Assembly (NCBI GenBank): GCA_016292215.1
Contig: JAEFBB010000014.1
Span: forward strand, 1 to 49,559
From: Saccharofermentans sp.
Lineage (GTDB): Bacteria > Bacillota > Clostridia > Saccharofermentanales > Saccharofermentanaceae
Direction of reading: 5' to 3'
DNA length: 49,559 nt
The translations under genes were made by a program, and so were the position numbers. Position 1 is the first letter of the stretch; every line of letters begins with the position of its first letter. The notes under the pieces are model-generated. The model saw nothing but the letters and a program-made list of their open reading frames with translations, was not told the origin of the DNA and ran no database searches. Below are positions 32,336 through 40,749 of the stretch, one piece after another.

Positions 32336-33459
32336 CGGAAGGTCTGAATACGGATTTCGATAAGACGGTATGTATCGTGGGCAGCGGCCTGTCGGGCCTG
32401 ACCTGCGGCATGCGTCTTGCCAAGGCGGGCTTCCACGTATCGATCGTGGAAGAGCTTGCATCTCCCGGCGGACTCCTGGCTTACACCAGGATCGGCAGAG
32501 AGTACCTGGAGCTCCTCCCCCATCACCTCAGGAAATCCGATAAGGCACTGTTGTCCCTCGCGAGGGAGATGGGTGTCGAAGATAAGATCCACTGGTACGA
32601 TTCGACCTGGGCAGGAAGAGCATCCCACCGCAAGGTAGGTTACTTTGACGGAGGTTTCTCATGCCTCGTATCGAGCCTTATGCAGGACATCACGGACTGC
32701 GGAGGCCACGTCCTCTTCTCGACGACGGTCGCCGAGATATCAGAGCTCGGCACCGATGACGGCAGCAAGGGCTACCGCACATCCTGCATCCTTACCAACT
32801 CCACGAGATACGTCATCGACAGCAGGTATCTGATATTCACGGGTTCATGCAGGACCTTCGTCAACGTCTCGCACGGTCTTCCCATCCCGATCGACCTGAG
32901 AGACATCATGATGAACGTTACCTACAAGGCAGGACTGTCGGTCATGCTGGTATCGAAGAAACCTTTCTCCGAGATGTTCTTCCAGCACGCACCGGACTTC
33001 ATGCCTTTCGACAACATAATCAACCACACGGCAGGATTCGGAGAGCGCGGTTACGGCGGCAATGTCATCTACCTCACCGGAAGATGCTCTACCACGGACA
33101 ACCTCTGGATAGAATCCGACGCTTCCATCATGACCAGGTATTTTACCGCGCTCAGGAAGCTCTACCCGTCACTTCGCAAGTCCGACATCAAGTCGTGGCG
33201 CGTTACCAAGACGCGTTATGCAATATCGGAGAGATACCCCGACATCGATCTTACAAACCCCTGCGAGAACCTCTATATCTGCACATCAAGCCTGACGAGA
33301 TTCCAGACCAAAGACGCGCCGGTCAACCACATGGACCCCGTCGTGCAGCTCGCCGGCAGCATCTGCTCACAGATAATCGCCAAGGCAAAGGAGACCGAGG
33401 AAAAACAGGCGACAGAAGACAACCAGACAGAGATCACCGATCTGGCAGGCCTGGTATAA
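32332..33459 (+). CDS. FAD-dependent oxidoreductase (375 aa)
   Basis: A Rossmann dinucleotide site opens the protein (VCIVGSGLSGLTCGMRLA, then VEE), as in amine-oxidase-like and phytoene-desaturase-like flavoproteins. LASPGGLLAY follows, and a region near residues 300-330 (TKTRYAISERYPDI) matches the end of such folds. The substrate is unknown. It overlaps the DUF1015 gene (ATGA) and is followed after 13 bp by the DUF2298 membrane protein, with which similar oxidoreductases are sometimes found. Confidence 0.85.
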   Translation: MTEGLNTDFDKTVCIVGSGLSGLTCGMRLAKAGFHVSIVEELASPGGLLAYTRIGREYLELLPHHLRKSDKALLSLAREMGVEDKIHWYDSTWAGRASHRKVGYFDGGFSCLVSSLMQDITDCGGHVLFSTTVAEISELGTDDGSKGYRTSCILTNSTRYVIDSRYLIFTGSCRTFVNVSHGLPIPIDLRDIMMNVTYKAGLSVMLVSKKPFSEMFFQHAPDFMPFDNIINHTAGFGERGYGGNVIYLTGRCSTTDNLWIESDASIMTRYFTALRKLYPSLRKSDIKSWRVTKTRYAISERYPDIDLTNPCENLYICTSSLTRFQTKDAPVNHMDPVVQLAGSICSQIIAKAKETEEKQATEDNQTEITDLAGLV

Positions 33460-33472
33460 AGGAAAGATATAA

Positions 33473-36181
33473 ATGGCCAAGACAGTAAGCAGTCTCAAAA
33501 ATACATCCGCTAAGTCATCATCCCTGATCGAAGCGCCCGCCAAGGTGCTGTTCCTTCTCATTCCCTTTGCGCTCCTGTTTACGATCGGCGCACTTACCAT
33601 GGGAATGACCGACACTCTCTATGTCTTAAGATGGGCGGCGGTCCTCTTCGCGGCAACACTTATTACCCTTCCCATTGCAACCAAGCTCTTCGGCTCGTTC
33701 GGAAGCGGCGGCTTCATGATGTCTCAGACCATGTCGATAGTCTTCGTCAGCCTGTTCGTATGGACTCTGACTTATATGAAGATATATGCGTTCAACTTCG
33801 TCCTCGTGCTGGTCGCGGCAGCGGTCATCGCAGGCATCTCATACGGCGTTCCCGTTCTTCGCAAGTCCTTTATGGACAAGCTCTCCGAGCCCAGGTTCAT
33901 CGAGCGCATCGTGGTCGAAGAGTGCGCATTCTTCCTCATACTCGTACTCATGTGCTACTTCAAGGGCTTCAACCCCATCATCAACGGACAGGAGAAGTAC
34001 ATGGACTACGGCTTCATCATGTCGATGCTGAGGAACCCCGCGCTTCCCGCCAACGATATGTGGCTGTCGGGCAAGCCCATCAACTATTACTATTTCGGTC
34101 AGTTCATGTATGCCCTTCTGCTGAAGGTATCATGCATACCTCCGCAGGTCGGATACAACATCGCGATGTGTACCGCGACCGCCATCCCATTCGGAATGAG
34201 CTTCTCGCTCGGCATCATGCTGAACGAAGCTGCGGTAAAGTTCGGCCTTCACGAGAATGTCTTCTGCAAGTATCTGGCAGGCATCCTCACGGGATGCGCA
34301 GTCTCGCTCTGGGGTAATTCGCACTCCTTCTTCTACGACGAGAACAGCATCGGCAACGGCCTTCTGTCATTCTTCAAAGGCCTGGGATTCGAAGTCGGAG
34401 AGACCGACGGATTCTACTATCCGAACAGCACCAGATATATCGGCTGGAACCCCGAGATAACCATAAACGGCGGTGACCATACCATAGAGGAATTCCCTTT
34501 CTACTCTTACCTCGTAGGCGACCTTCACGCACATGTCATATCGATGATGGTATCGCTTCTCATCGCATCGCTCATGCTCGCCCTGATCTGCAAGACGGAC
34601 TTCCCGTCCAAGATCGAGAAGACGGCAAAGAGAACCAAGTTCAACTTCTCGTCTCCGGGCGGAAGGATCGCAGTCGAATACAAGGAGACCTTCTATACCG
34701 AGCTCATCCTCGCATCAGTCCTACTTGGCGTTGCGCAGATGACGAGCTACTGGGACTTCCTCATCTACTTCATCGTCTGCTCGATGGCACTTCTTATCGT
34801 CAACACCAAGAGATCGCTCAAGTTCGCTAACCTCGTAGGAGTATCGTTCTTCATGTTCAACGTACTGGCGATCCTTGTCCTGTACCTGATGTTCAGCAGC
34901 GAGCCTCTGGCGCTGGTCATTTTCGAGGCGGCGCTGGCGTGCGTGGCATATCTGTTCACGCTCTACGATCCCTGCGCGCTGGACAGAACGTCTTTCCAGA
35001 TGAGCGTTCTCTTTACTCTGGCGCACCTTACGGCGCTCCCGTTCAATCTCAACTTCGACATGATCTCCAACTCGCTCGGAAGAGTAAAGAATACCTCCGA
35101 TCCGTACCAGCTCTACATCCTGTGGGGCACGCACGTATTGATCGGTCTTGTCTTCGTCATCGTGATCGCAGCCACCAAGAACTACAGGCTCGCTGCGCCG
35201 CACACCAAGAAGGGCACATCTTCGAAGATCGTTCCGATCGGCCCGGAGAAGTCTGAATATACCAATCCGGTACAGGCTTTCGTCGGAGAGCGCAATATCA
35301 TCGACGTCTTCGTCTGCGGCATCGTCGTCATCGGCATCATGCTCCTGATCGCGCCCGAGATATTCTATGTAAGAGACATCTATACCAGCGGCTATCTCAG
35401 GTCCAACACGATGTTCAAGTTCACCTTCGCGGCATTCATACTGCTCTCGATCGCGATGGCATATTCCATCGTCAGGCTCTTCTGGATAGTCAGCAAGAAA
35501 GGCATTTTCAGTTCCGGCGCACTTGCCCTGGCACTTGTCGAACTGGCGCTCTGCCTTGTCCCCGCGCACTATACCTACATCGCCCTGAAGCAGAGATGCT
35601 ATGACGACCTCAGCAAGTCGAACTATAAAGGTCTCGACGGCACGGTATATCTCAAGACCTACAGCTGCAACTTCGATTATGTCGAGGGCGCAGTCAGCAT
35701 CGGCGACTACTATGCCGCTATCGAATGGTTCAATGCCAACGTCACCGGCAGCCCCGTCATCTGCGAGGCTTACGGCAGCAGCTATTCAGACAAGTGTGTC
35801 GTATCCTCTTACACGGGACTTCCCACGGTGTTCGGCTGGACCACTCACGAATGGCTCTGGAGATTCCACGGCATCGTCGACAAGGAGACCGATACCCTGA
35901 AGTCAGACCCTCAGAACGACGTGTTCAACAACTACATCACGCCGAGACATAACGACATCGACATCATCTACCTGTCGGGCAACGCGCAGCAGGTACAGTC
36001 GATAGTAAACAAGTACGGTATCGAATACATCATCATCGGCAATCTCGAGAAATACTCCTACTACGCCGACAACAACAACACCTTCGCACAGATCGGCGAA
36101 CTGGTATTCTCTTCGGGAGATCTCAACATCTACAAGGTTACGCCGCACACGGTCTCAGCCGCTGCATCTGCCGTAACTTAA
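33473..36181 (+). CDS. DUF2298 (YYY) giant membrane protein (902 aa)
   Basis: An integral membrane protein with about 15 or more hydrophobic segments. The family mark is PINYYYFGQF near residue 205, preceded by NGQEKYMDYGFI. A stretch with GGDHTIEEFPFYSYLVGDLHAH follows, and the C-terminal 180 residues are soluble and extracytoplasmic (VIEWF-like and HEWLWRFHG). The build resembles glycosyltransferases of the PMT/ArnT clan, so transfer of a sugar or similar group at the outer face is a fair inference. AAAGGAAAG precedes the ATG. Confidence 0.9.
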   Translation: MAKTVSSLKNTSAKSSSLIEAPAKVLFLLIPFALLFTIGALTMGMTDTLYVLRWAAVLFAATLITLPIATKLFGSFGSGGFMMSQTMSIVFVSLFVWTLTYMKIYAFNFVLVLVAAAVIAGISYGVPVLRKSFMDKLSEPRFIERIVVEECAFFLILVLMCYFKGFNPIINGQEKYMDYGFIMSMLRNPALPANDMWLSGKPINYYYFGQFMYALLLKVSCIPPQVGYNIAMCTATAIPFGMSFSLGIMLNEAAVKFGLHENVFCKYLAGILTGCAVSLWGNSHSFFYDENSIGNGLLSFFKGLGFEVGETDGFYYPNSTRYIGWNPEITINGGDHTIEEFPFYSYLVGDLHAHVISMMVSLLIASLMLALICKTDFPSKIEKTAKRTKFNFSSPGGRIAVEYKETFYTELILASVLLGVAQMTSYWDFLIYFIVCSMALLIVNTKRSLKFANLVGVSFFMFNVLAILVLYLMFSSEPLALVIFEAALACVAYLFTLYDPCALDRTSFQMSVLFTLAHLTALPFNLNFDMISNSLGRVKNTSDPYQLYILWGTHVLIGLVFVIVIAATKNYRLAAPHTKKGTSSKIVPIGPEKSEYTNPVQAFVGERNIIDVFVCGIVVIGIMLLIAPEIFYVRDIYTSGYLRSNTMFKFTFAAFILLSIAMAYSIVRLFWIVSKKGIFSSGALALALVELALCLVPAHYTYIALKQRCYDDLSKSNYKGLDGTVYLKTYSCNFDYVEGAVSIGDYYAAIEWFNANVTGSPVICEAYGSSYSDKCVVSSYTGLPTVFGWTTHEWLWRFHGIVDKETDTLKSDPQNDVFNNYITPRHNDIDIIYLSGNAQQVQSIVNKYGIEYIIIGNLEKYSYYADNNNTFAQIGELVFSSGDLNIYKVTPHTVSAAASAVT

Positions 36182-36192
36182 AGGTTTCTTTT

Positions 36193-36765
36193 TTACTTCG
36201 CGAAAAGCTTCCACGGAAACGCATCTTCCGGCTCTACCCTTATCGTCTTCGTCTCACCGGAAGCTGAAGTCTTATAGGTGATCCCCGCGCACATAAGGGC
36301 AACAGGACATTTGATGCGGCTTCCGTATTTGCCGTCGCCTGCGAGCGGATGCTTCCTCGAAGCGAACTGCGTCCTTATCTGGTGAGTCCTGCCGGTGCCC
36401 AGCACGCAGGATGCCAGCGACAGGTCATTTGCTTCATCGTATCCCAGTATCTTCGCGCTGAGCTTTGCTTCCTTTACGCCTTTCCTCATGCGCTTGACCG
36501 GGAATGTACGGTTCGTCCTGGAATCGTGGAAGAGAAGATCCGTCATCTCGATCTCGTCTTCTTCGAACTTGCCCGAGCAGACAAGAAGGTATTCCTTGCC
36601 GGTGATCTCGATGCTGCTTCCCTTGGAAGTCAGCACCAGGATGCCCCTTACCGGAACATCGAGCCTGTAGAGCGCGTTATAACCTTCAGCGCCCATCTTC
36701 TCGCTGTTCTCGCCGGCTTCCTTAATGACTATGAGATAGTCTCTGCCCTGTTCCAATACCTTCAT
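36193..36765 (-). CDS. Small RluA-like pseudouridine synthase (190 aa)
   Basis: The catalytic segment reads LYRLDVPVRGILVL, where the family has HRLDxxTSGLLL. The Asp is kept but the Thr-Ser-Gly is altered. A second family segment, GRTHQIRTQFASRKHPLAGDGKYG, is fully conserved. There is no S4 domain, so the protein is shorter than RluA or RluD. It is 9 bp downstream of the GH32-like gene. Probably it modifies an RNA uridine, but the changes leave activity uncertain. Confidence 0.85.
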   Translation of the reverse strand: MKVLEQGRDYLIVIKEAGENSEKMGAEGYNALYRLDVPVRGILVLTSKGSSIEITGKEYLLVCSGKFEEDEIEMTDLLFHDSRTNRTFPVKRMRKGVKEAKLSAKILGYDEANDLSLASCVLGTGRTHQIRTQFASRKHPLAGDGKYGSRIKCPVALMCAGITYKTSASGETKTIRVEPEDAFPWKLFAK

Positions 36766-36774
36766 GCAGATCCC

Positions 36775-37812
36775 TCAGCAGATGATGAGCGAGATGTTCT
36801 CGGTGCCGCCGTCCAGGAAGAGCTCGACGGTCTCAGTGTCTTCTATCACGCCTATGTCAGGTTCAGCCCTGTACTGCTTGGTGAATAGGGTCCTGCCTTC
36901 TATCGAGATCCTTAATGTTCCCTTGTCGAAGTCCACGAACCTGCTCTCCGTCTTAAGTGCGGGCATGAGATCCCTTACCGGCATAAGTGCAGGTCTGCCG
37001 TTAAAGTCCAGGAACATCTCTCTCGGGACAGTCAGCATTCCCCTGCCGAGCTTCGTGCTGAACAGCCAGGCGATCACGACCACATTGCCGTCCTCGTCTT
37101 CGGCAGGAACGGGATTATAGAACTCGGTCCCCGTCTCCACAGGCCTGAAAGGATCAGCAGGCTCGTCATAAACGAACTTCTCACCGTCGAATTCCCCGCA
37201 GGCAATGAGTACTCTCGAAGGCACGTGCTTCTGGCCCTGGATCATGAACACCCAGGTGTCTTCGAGCCTGAATACGGAAGGTGATTCTATCGCCGAACCG
37301 AACCTCGTATCCGACAGGAGCTCGGACTTGTAATCCCAGATTGTGAGATCTTCCGACTCATATAACAGGACCTTGGCAACGCCGTCAGAACCGGCGCCCA
37401 CCGTCATGTAGTATTTATTGCCGTATTCAAACACGTAGGGATCCCTGAAGGTCTGATAATCTTTACCTGCGGGCGGAAGTGCCACAGGGGCCTCTCTCTG
37501 CGCGAAAACATATCCGTCGTCGGAGACCGCTTCGAAGATCCCTGCGGAATCTTCCCTGGTATAGAAGAGGCTTAACATGTCTCCTGATACAAGAGCAGAT
37601 CCTGCGTGAACGCCGGGACCTGCAACTATGCCCTGCTCTTCCCAGTCGATCATGTCACCCGATACGGCGTGCCCCGTGCAGATATTGCCGTAGCGGTCAG
37701 CATCGGGGTTCGTGGAATAGAACAGGTGATATCTGTCTCTGAAGAAAACAAGACCGCACGGCGAGCCTTGCCATCCGGTCTTGCATCTGAAATGATACTT
37801 CATATTACTCAT
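36775..37812 (-). CDS. GH32-like protein lacking the catalytic Asp (345 aa)
   Basis: The fold is that of glycoside hydrolase family 32 (invertases, levanases). Kept are YHLFYSTNP, LFYTRED, FRDPYVF (residues 122-128) and ESPSVF with the acid/base E176. The N-terminal nucleophile motif, normally NDPNG, reads GSPCG: Ser17 replaces the catalytic Asp. There is no signal peptide, so it is cytoplasmic. Starts at the first or fourth codon are both possible. It lies between serA (24 bp upstream) and the RluA-like gene. It may be a sugar-binding or changed enzyme. Confidence 0.85.
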   Translation of the reverse strand: MSNMKYHFRCKTGWQGSPCGLVFFRDRYHLFYSTNPDADRYGNICTGHAVSGDMIDWEEQGIVAGPGVHAGSALVSGDMLSLFYTREDSAGIFEAVSDDGYVFAQREAPVALPPAGKDYQTFRDPYVFEYGNKYYMTVGAGSDGVAKVLLYESEDLTIWDYKSELLSDTRFGSAIESPSVFRLEDTWVFMIQGQKHVPSRVLIACGEFDGEKFVYDEPADPFRPVETGTEFYNPVPAEDEDGNVVVIAWLFSTKLGRGMLTVPREMFLDFNGRPALMPVRDLMPALKTESRFVDFDKGTLRISIEGRTLFTKQYRAEPDIGVIEDTETVELFLDGGTENISLIIC

Positions 37813-37836
37813 GCCCTTAACGGGGCCCGTTCAGGA

Positions 37837-39459
37837 TCACTGAAGCTCGAGAAGCGAGACGCGGAGAACGCCTTCGGCACTCGCAAGCTCATTGATTATC
37901 TCCTCGGAGATCGGCTGCTCAACAGCAACGAAAGCCTGAGCATGCGGGTTGTCGGAACCGTCCTGGTTCTTCCTTCCCCAGTGCATGGAAGCGATGTTGA
38001 TATCGTGCTTGCCGAGGATCGTGGCGATCCTTCCGATAACGCCCGGAACGTCATTGTTCTTGATGGCGAGGACTGTGGAAGACAGCGGGCAGTTCATCTC
38101 GTAACCGAAGAAGGATACGATGACCTCCGTGTCAGGTCCGAATACGGTACCGTTGATCTTGAGCTCACGGCCGTCCTCTGTGTCGAACTTAACATTGATA
38201 AGGTTGTTGTACTTCTGGATGGACTCTGTCTTGGTCTCTACAACCTGGATACCGCACTCGTCGATGCACTCCTGTGCATTAACGTAAGATACGTGATCGT
38301 TGCCCATACCCTTGAGAAGACCCATCATGAGCGAGAGTGTGATGATGCCCGTGCCGGAATTCTCTGCAAGCTCGCCTCTGTAGCGCACCTCGACCTTCTT
38401 GATCGGAGCTGCTTCAGCCTGGAAGTACATAAGACCGATCTTCTCTGCGAGTGAGCAGTAAGGCTTGATCTCTTCTACGCTGCCGGAGAACTGGGGCATG
38501 TTGATCGCTGCAACGAGTTCGCCCTTAAGTGCGCCGTCGATGAGCTCTACGATGCCCTGGCCTACCTTGGCTGTAGCCTCAACAGTGGAAGCACCGAGGT
38601 GGGGAGTGATGATGCAGTGCGGAGCGTGGAGAAGAACGTTCTCGAAGTTCTGCTCGCCCGGCTGCTTGTTGTAGGAAGGCTCCTTATCGAATACGTCGAT
38701 GGCTGCTGCTGCGACCTGGCCTTCAGCGAGAGCATCTGCAAGATCCTGCTCGTTAACGAGTCCGCCTCTTGCGCAGTTGACGATCCTGACGCCTCTCTTG
38801 CACTTATAGAGCTGCTCCTTGGAGAGCATGTTGTATGTTTCCTTTGTCTTAGGTGTGTGCAGTGTGATGAGATCTGCTTCAGCGAGGAGCTCGTCCAGAG
38901 TCTGGCAGCGCTTTACGCCGAGCTTATCGAACTTCTCTGTAGCTACGTAAGGATCGTATGCGATGACTGTCATGCCTACGCCCTTGAGCTTCCTGGATAC
39001 GATGGAACCGATCCTTCCGAGACCGATGACACCTGCTGTCTTGCCTTCGAGCTCTACGCCTACCCAGTTGCCTCTTCTGAAGTCGTCGTTGTGGACGCCT
39101 TCGTTGGCCTGGATGGTGTTCCTGAAGATGGCGAATGCCTGAGCCACTGCGAGCTCACCTGCTGCCATGTTGTTTGCCGTGGGTGTGTTAAGAGCGATGA
39201 CGCCATGCTCGGTGCAGGCCTTGACATCGATGTTGTCGATACCTGTTCCGGCTCTTCCTACTGCCTTGAGGCAGGTAGCGTTATTAAGGAGAGTCTCGTT
39301 GATCTTGGTTGCAGATCTTACGATGATCGCATCGAAGCCTGCAATGTGCTGCTCGATCTCTTCCTGGGAATGACCGAGGTACTCCTCGACTTCATATCCT
39401 CTGTCTCTTAAGTACTGAACTGAATCTTCCGCAATGCTCTCGGTAATAAGAATCTTCAT
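37837..39459 (-). CDS. serA: D-3-phosphoglycerate dehydrogenase (540 aa)
   Basis: The first step of serine synthesis: 3-phosphoglycerate to phosphohydroxypyruvate with NAD+. Seen are GRAGTGIDNIDV, the NAD site GVIGLGRIGSIV, catalytic residues in NCARGGLVNE and HLGAST, an intervening domain, and a C-terminal ACT domain (PGVIGRIATILGKHDINIASM), which usually senses serine. The length is that of the long ACT form. AAAGGGG stands 9 nt before the ATG. The aminotransferase gene is 32 bp upstream in the same direction. Confidence 0.95.
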   Translation of the reverse strand: MKILITESIAEDSVQYLRDRGYEVEEYLGHSQEEIEQHIAGFDAIIVRSATKINETLLNNATCLKAVGRAGTGIDNIDVKACTEHGVIALNTPTANNMAAGELAVAQAFAIFRNTIQANEGVHNDDFRRGNWVGVELEGKTAGVIGLGRIGSIVSRKLKGVGMTVIAYDPYVATEKFDKLGVKRCQTLDELLAEADLITLHTPKTKETYNMLSKEQLYKCKRGVRIVNCARGGLVNEQDLADALAEGQVAAAAIDVFDKEPSYNKQPGEQNFENVLLHAPHCIITPHLGASTVEATAKVGQGIVELIDGALKGELVAAINMPQFSGSVEEIKPYCSLAEKIGLMYFQAEAAPIKKVEVRYRGELAENSGTGIITLSLMMGLLKGMGNDHVSYVNAQECIDECGIQVVETKTESIQKYNNLINVKFDTEDGRELKINGTVFGPDTEVIVSFFGYEMNCPLSSTVLAIKNNDVPGVIGRIATILGKHDINIASMHWGRKNQDGSDNPHAQAFVAVEQPISEEIINELASAEGVLRVSLLELQ

Positions 39460-39491
39460 GTGTCTGTGCCCCTTTGCTATATTCGGTATGT

Positions 39492-40577
39492 TTATGCTTT
39501 TGCCTTAAGTTCTGCAATGACCTCGTCAAGGTCCTTCAGCATCTGATTGATCTCATCGACTGTGGTGTCAGCCATGTGAGCAATCCTGAATGTCTTGTCC
39601 TTGAGCGGGCCGTAGCCGTTGCTCATGAGGTAACCCCTCTCGCCCATTGCCTTGTTGATGTCGGAGAAGGCGAGGCCTGTCGTATTCGTGATGCAGGTAA
39701 CCGTAACTGAGAGGTTATCCGGATCGGAGTAGAGCTCACAGTTCTTCCTAGCCCAGTCTCTTACGATCTCAGCCATCTCGCAGTGTCTCTTGTAGCGGTT
39801 CTCGATGCCCTCCTCAAGGATCCTATCGAGCTGGTAGTCGAGTGCGAACATGTGTGACTCGGAAGGTGTCGAAGGATACTGATAAGGCTTCTCCTTAACG
39901 AACTTTACGAGTTCGAGATAGTCGAAGTAGAGTCCTCTGTTCTCGACTGTCTCCGCCTTGGCGATAGCCTTGTCGGATACGGAAGCGATAGCCAGTCCCG
40001 GAGGAAGTCCGAGGCACTTCTGTGAGGAAGTGATGCAGACGTCGATGCCGAGCTCGTCTACGGGGATGAGATCGCCGCCCATTGAGGATACGGCGTCAAC
40101 GCAGACGATAACGTCGGGATACTTCTTGTATACTTCAGCGAGCCTTGCCATGGGGTTGTGGATACCTGTGGAAGTCTCGTTCTGTGTGATCGTGATAAGG
40201 TCATACTTGCCTGTGGAGAGTGCCTGCTCGAGCATCTCGGGTGTTGTGATCTGTCCGAGCTCTGACTCGAAGAGGTCTGCCTCGATTCCGTTGGATGTGC
40301 ACATCTTGTACCATCTCTTGCCGAAAGCACCGATGGAGAAAACAGCAGCGCGTGTCTTGGTAAAGCTCCTTACCGCGCCCTCCATAAGACCTGAGCCTGA
40401 TGATGTTGACAGAACGATGGTGTTCTTGGTCTGCATTACCTTCTGGAGCTTCTCGGAGATGCCCTGCTGAAGTGCGGATGCGTCCTTTGTCCTGTGTCCG
40501 ATCATGGGAGTAGCCATCTTCTCGAGAACGTCGGGCCTTACCTCGACCGGTCCCGGAATGTAGAGTCTCTTATGCAT
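39492..40577 (-). CDS. Class V aminotransferase, probable phosphoserine step (361 aa)
   Basis: A pyridoxal-phosphate enzyme of the alanine-glyoxylate/serine-pyruvate type. The cofactor lysine is in TSSQKCLGLPPGLA, and CVDAVSSMGGDLIPVDELGID precedes it as usual. By position before serA it probably makes phosphoserine from phosphohydroxypyruvate, as in clostridia without standard SerC; this is inferred from the neighbourhood. AGAGG lies 8 nt before the ATG. Confidence 0.9.
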   Translation of the reverse strand: MHKRLYIPGPVEVRPDVLEKMATPMIGHRTKDASALQQGISEKLQKVMQTKNTIVLSTSSGSGLMEGAVRSFTKTRAAVFSIGAFGKRWYKMCTSNGIEADLFESELGQITTPEMLEQALSTGKYDLITITQNETSTGIHNPMARLAEVYKKYPDVIVCVDAVSSMGGDLIPVDELGIDVCITSSQKCLGLPPGLAIASVSDKAIAKAETVENRGLYFDYLELVKFVKEKPYQYPSTPSESHMFALDYQLDRILEEGIENRYKRHCEMAEIVRDWARKNCELYSDPDNLSVTVTCITNTTGLAFSDINKAMGERGYLMSNGYGPLKDKTFRIAHMADTTVDEINQMLKDLDEVIAELKAKA

Positions 40578-40618
40578 TATGAAACCTCTTTTCGCGCGTA
40601 TTTGACTTAAGCACCGCT

Positions 40619-40636
40619 ATTATATACTTGCGCAAG
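40619..40636 (-). promoter_or_regulatory. -10 box and palindrome before the serine operon
   Basis: TATAAT (reverse strand, 40624-40619) lies 42 bp before the aminotransferase gene, and the perfect palindrome CTTGCGCAAG (40627-40636) lies just upstream of it. The -35 match is weak, so a bound activator or repressor is likely to matter. Confidence 0.5.
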
Positions 40637-40678
40637 GTCTTTTTGTAGTTTGCCTTAATGGTACGAATATACAAAAAA

Positions 40679-40718
40679 GAATCCCCCTGAACCGTTTTTA
40701 TTGGATTCAGGGGGAATT
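40679..40718 (-). terminator. Terminator of the PP2C-like gene
   Basis: On the reverse strand AATTCCCCCTGAATCC and GGTTCAGGGGGATTC form a long stem, followed by TTTTTT. It lies 32 bp past the stop codon of the 40750 gene. Confidence 0.92.
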
Positions 40719-40749
40719 GTTGCAGAATTGATTTTTATCTGCGGCGCTA

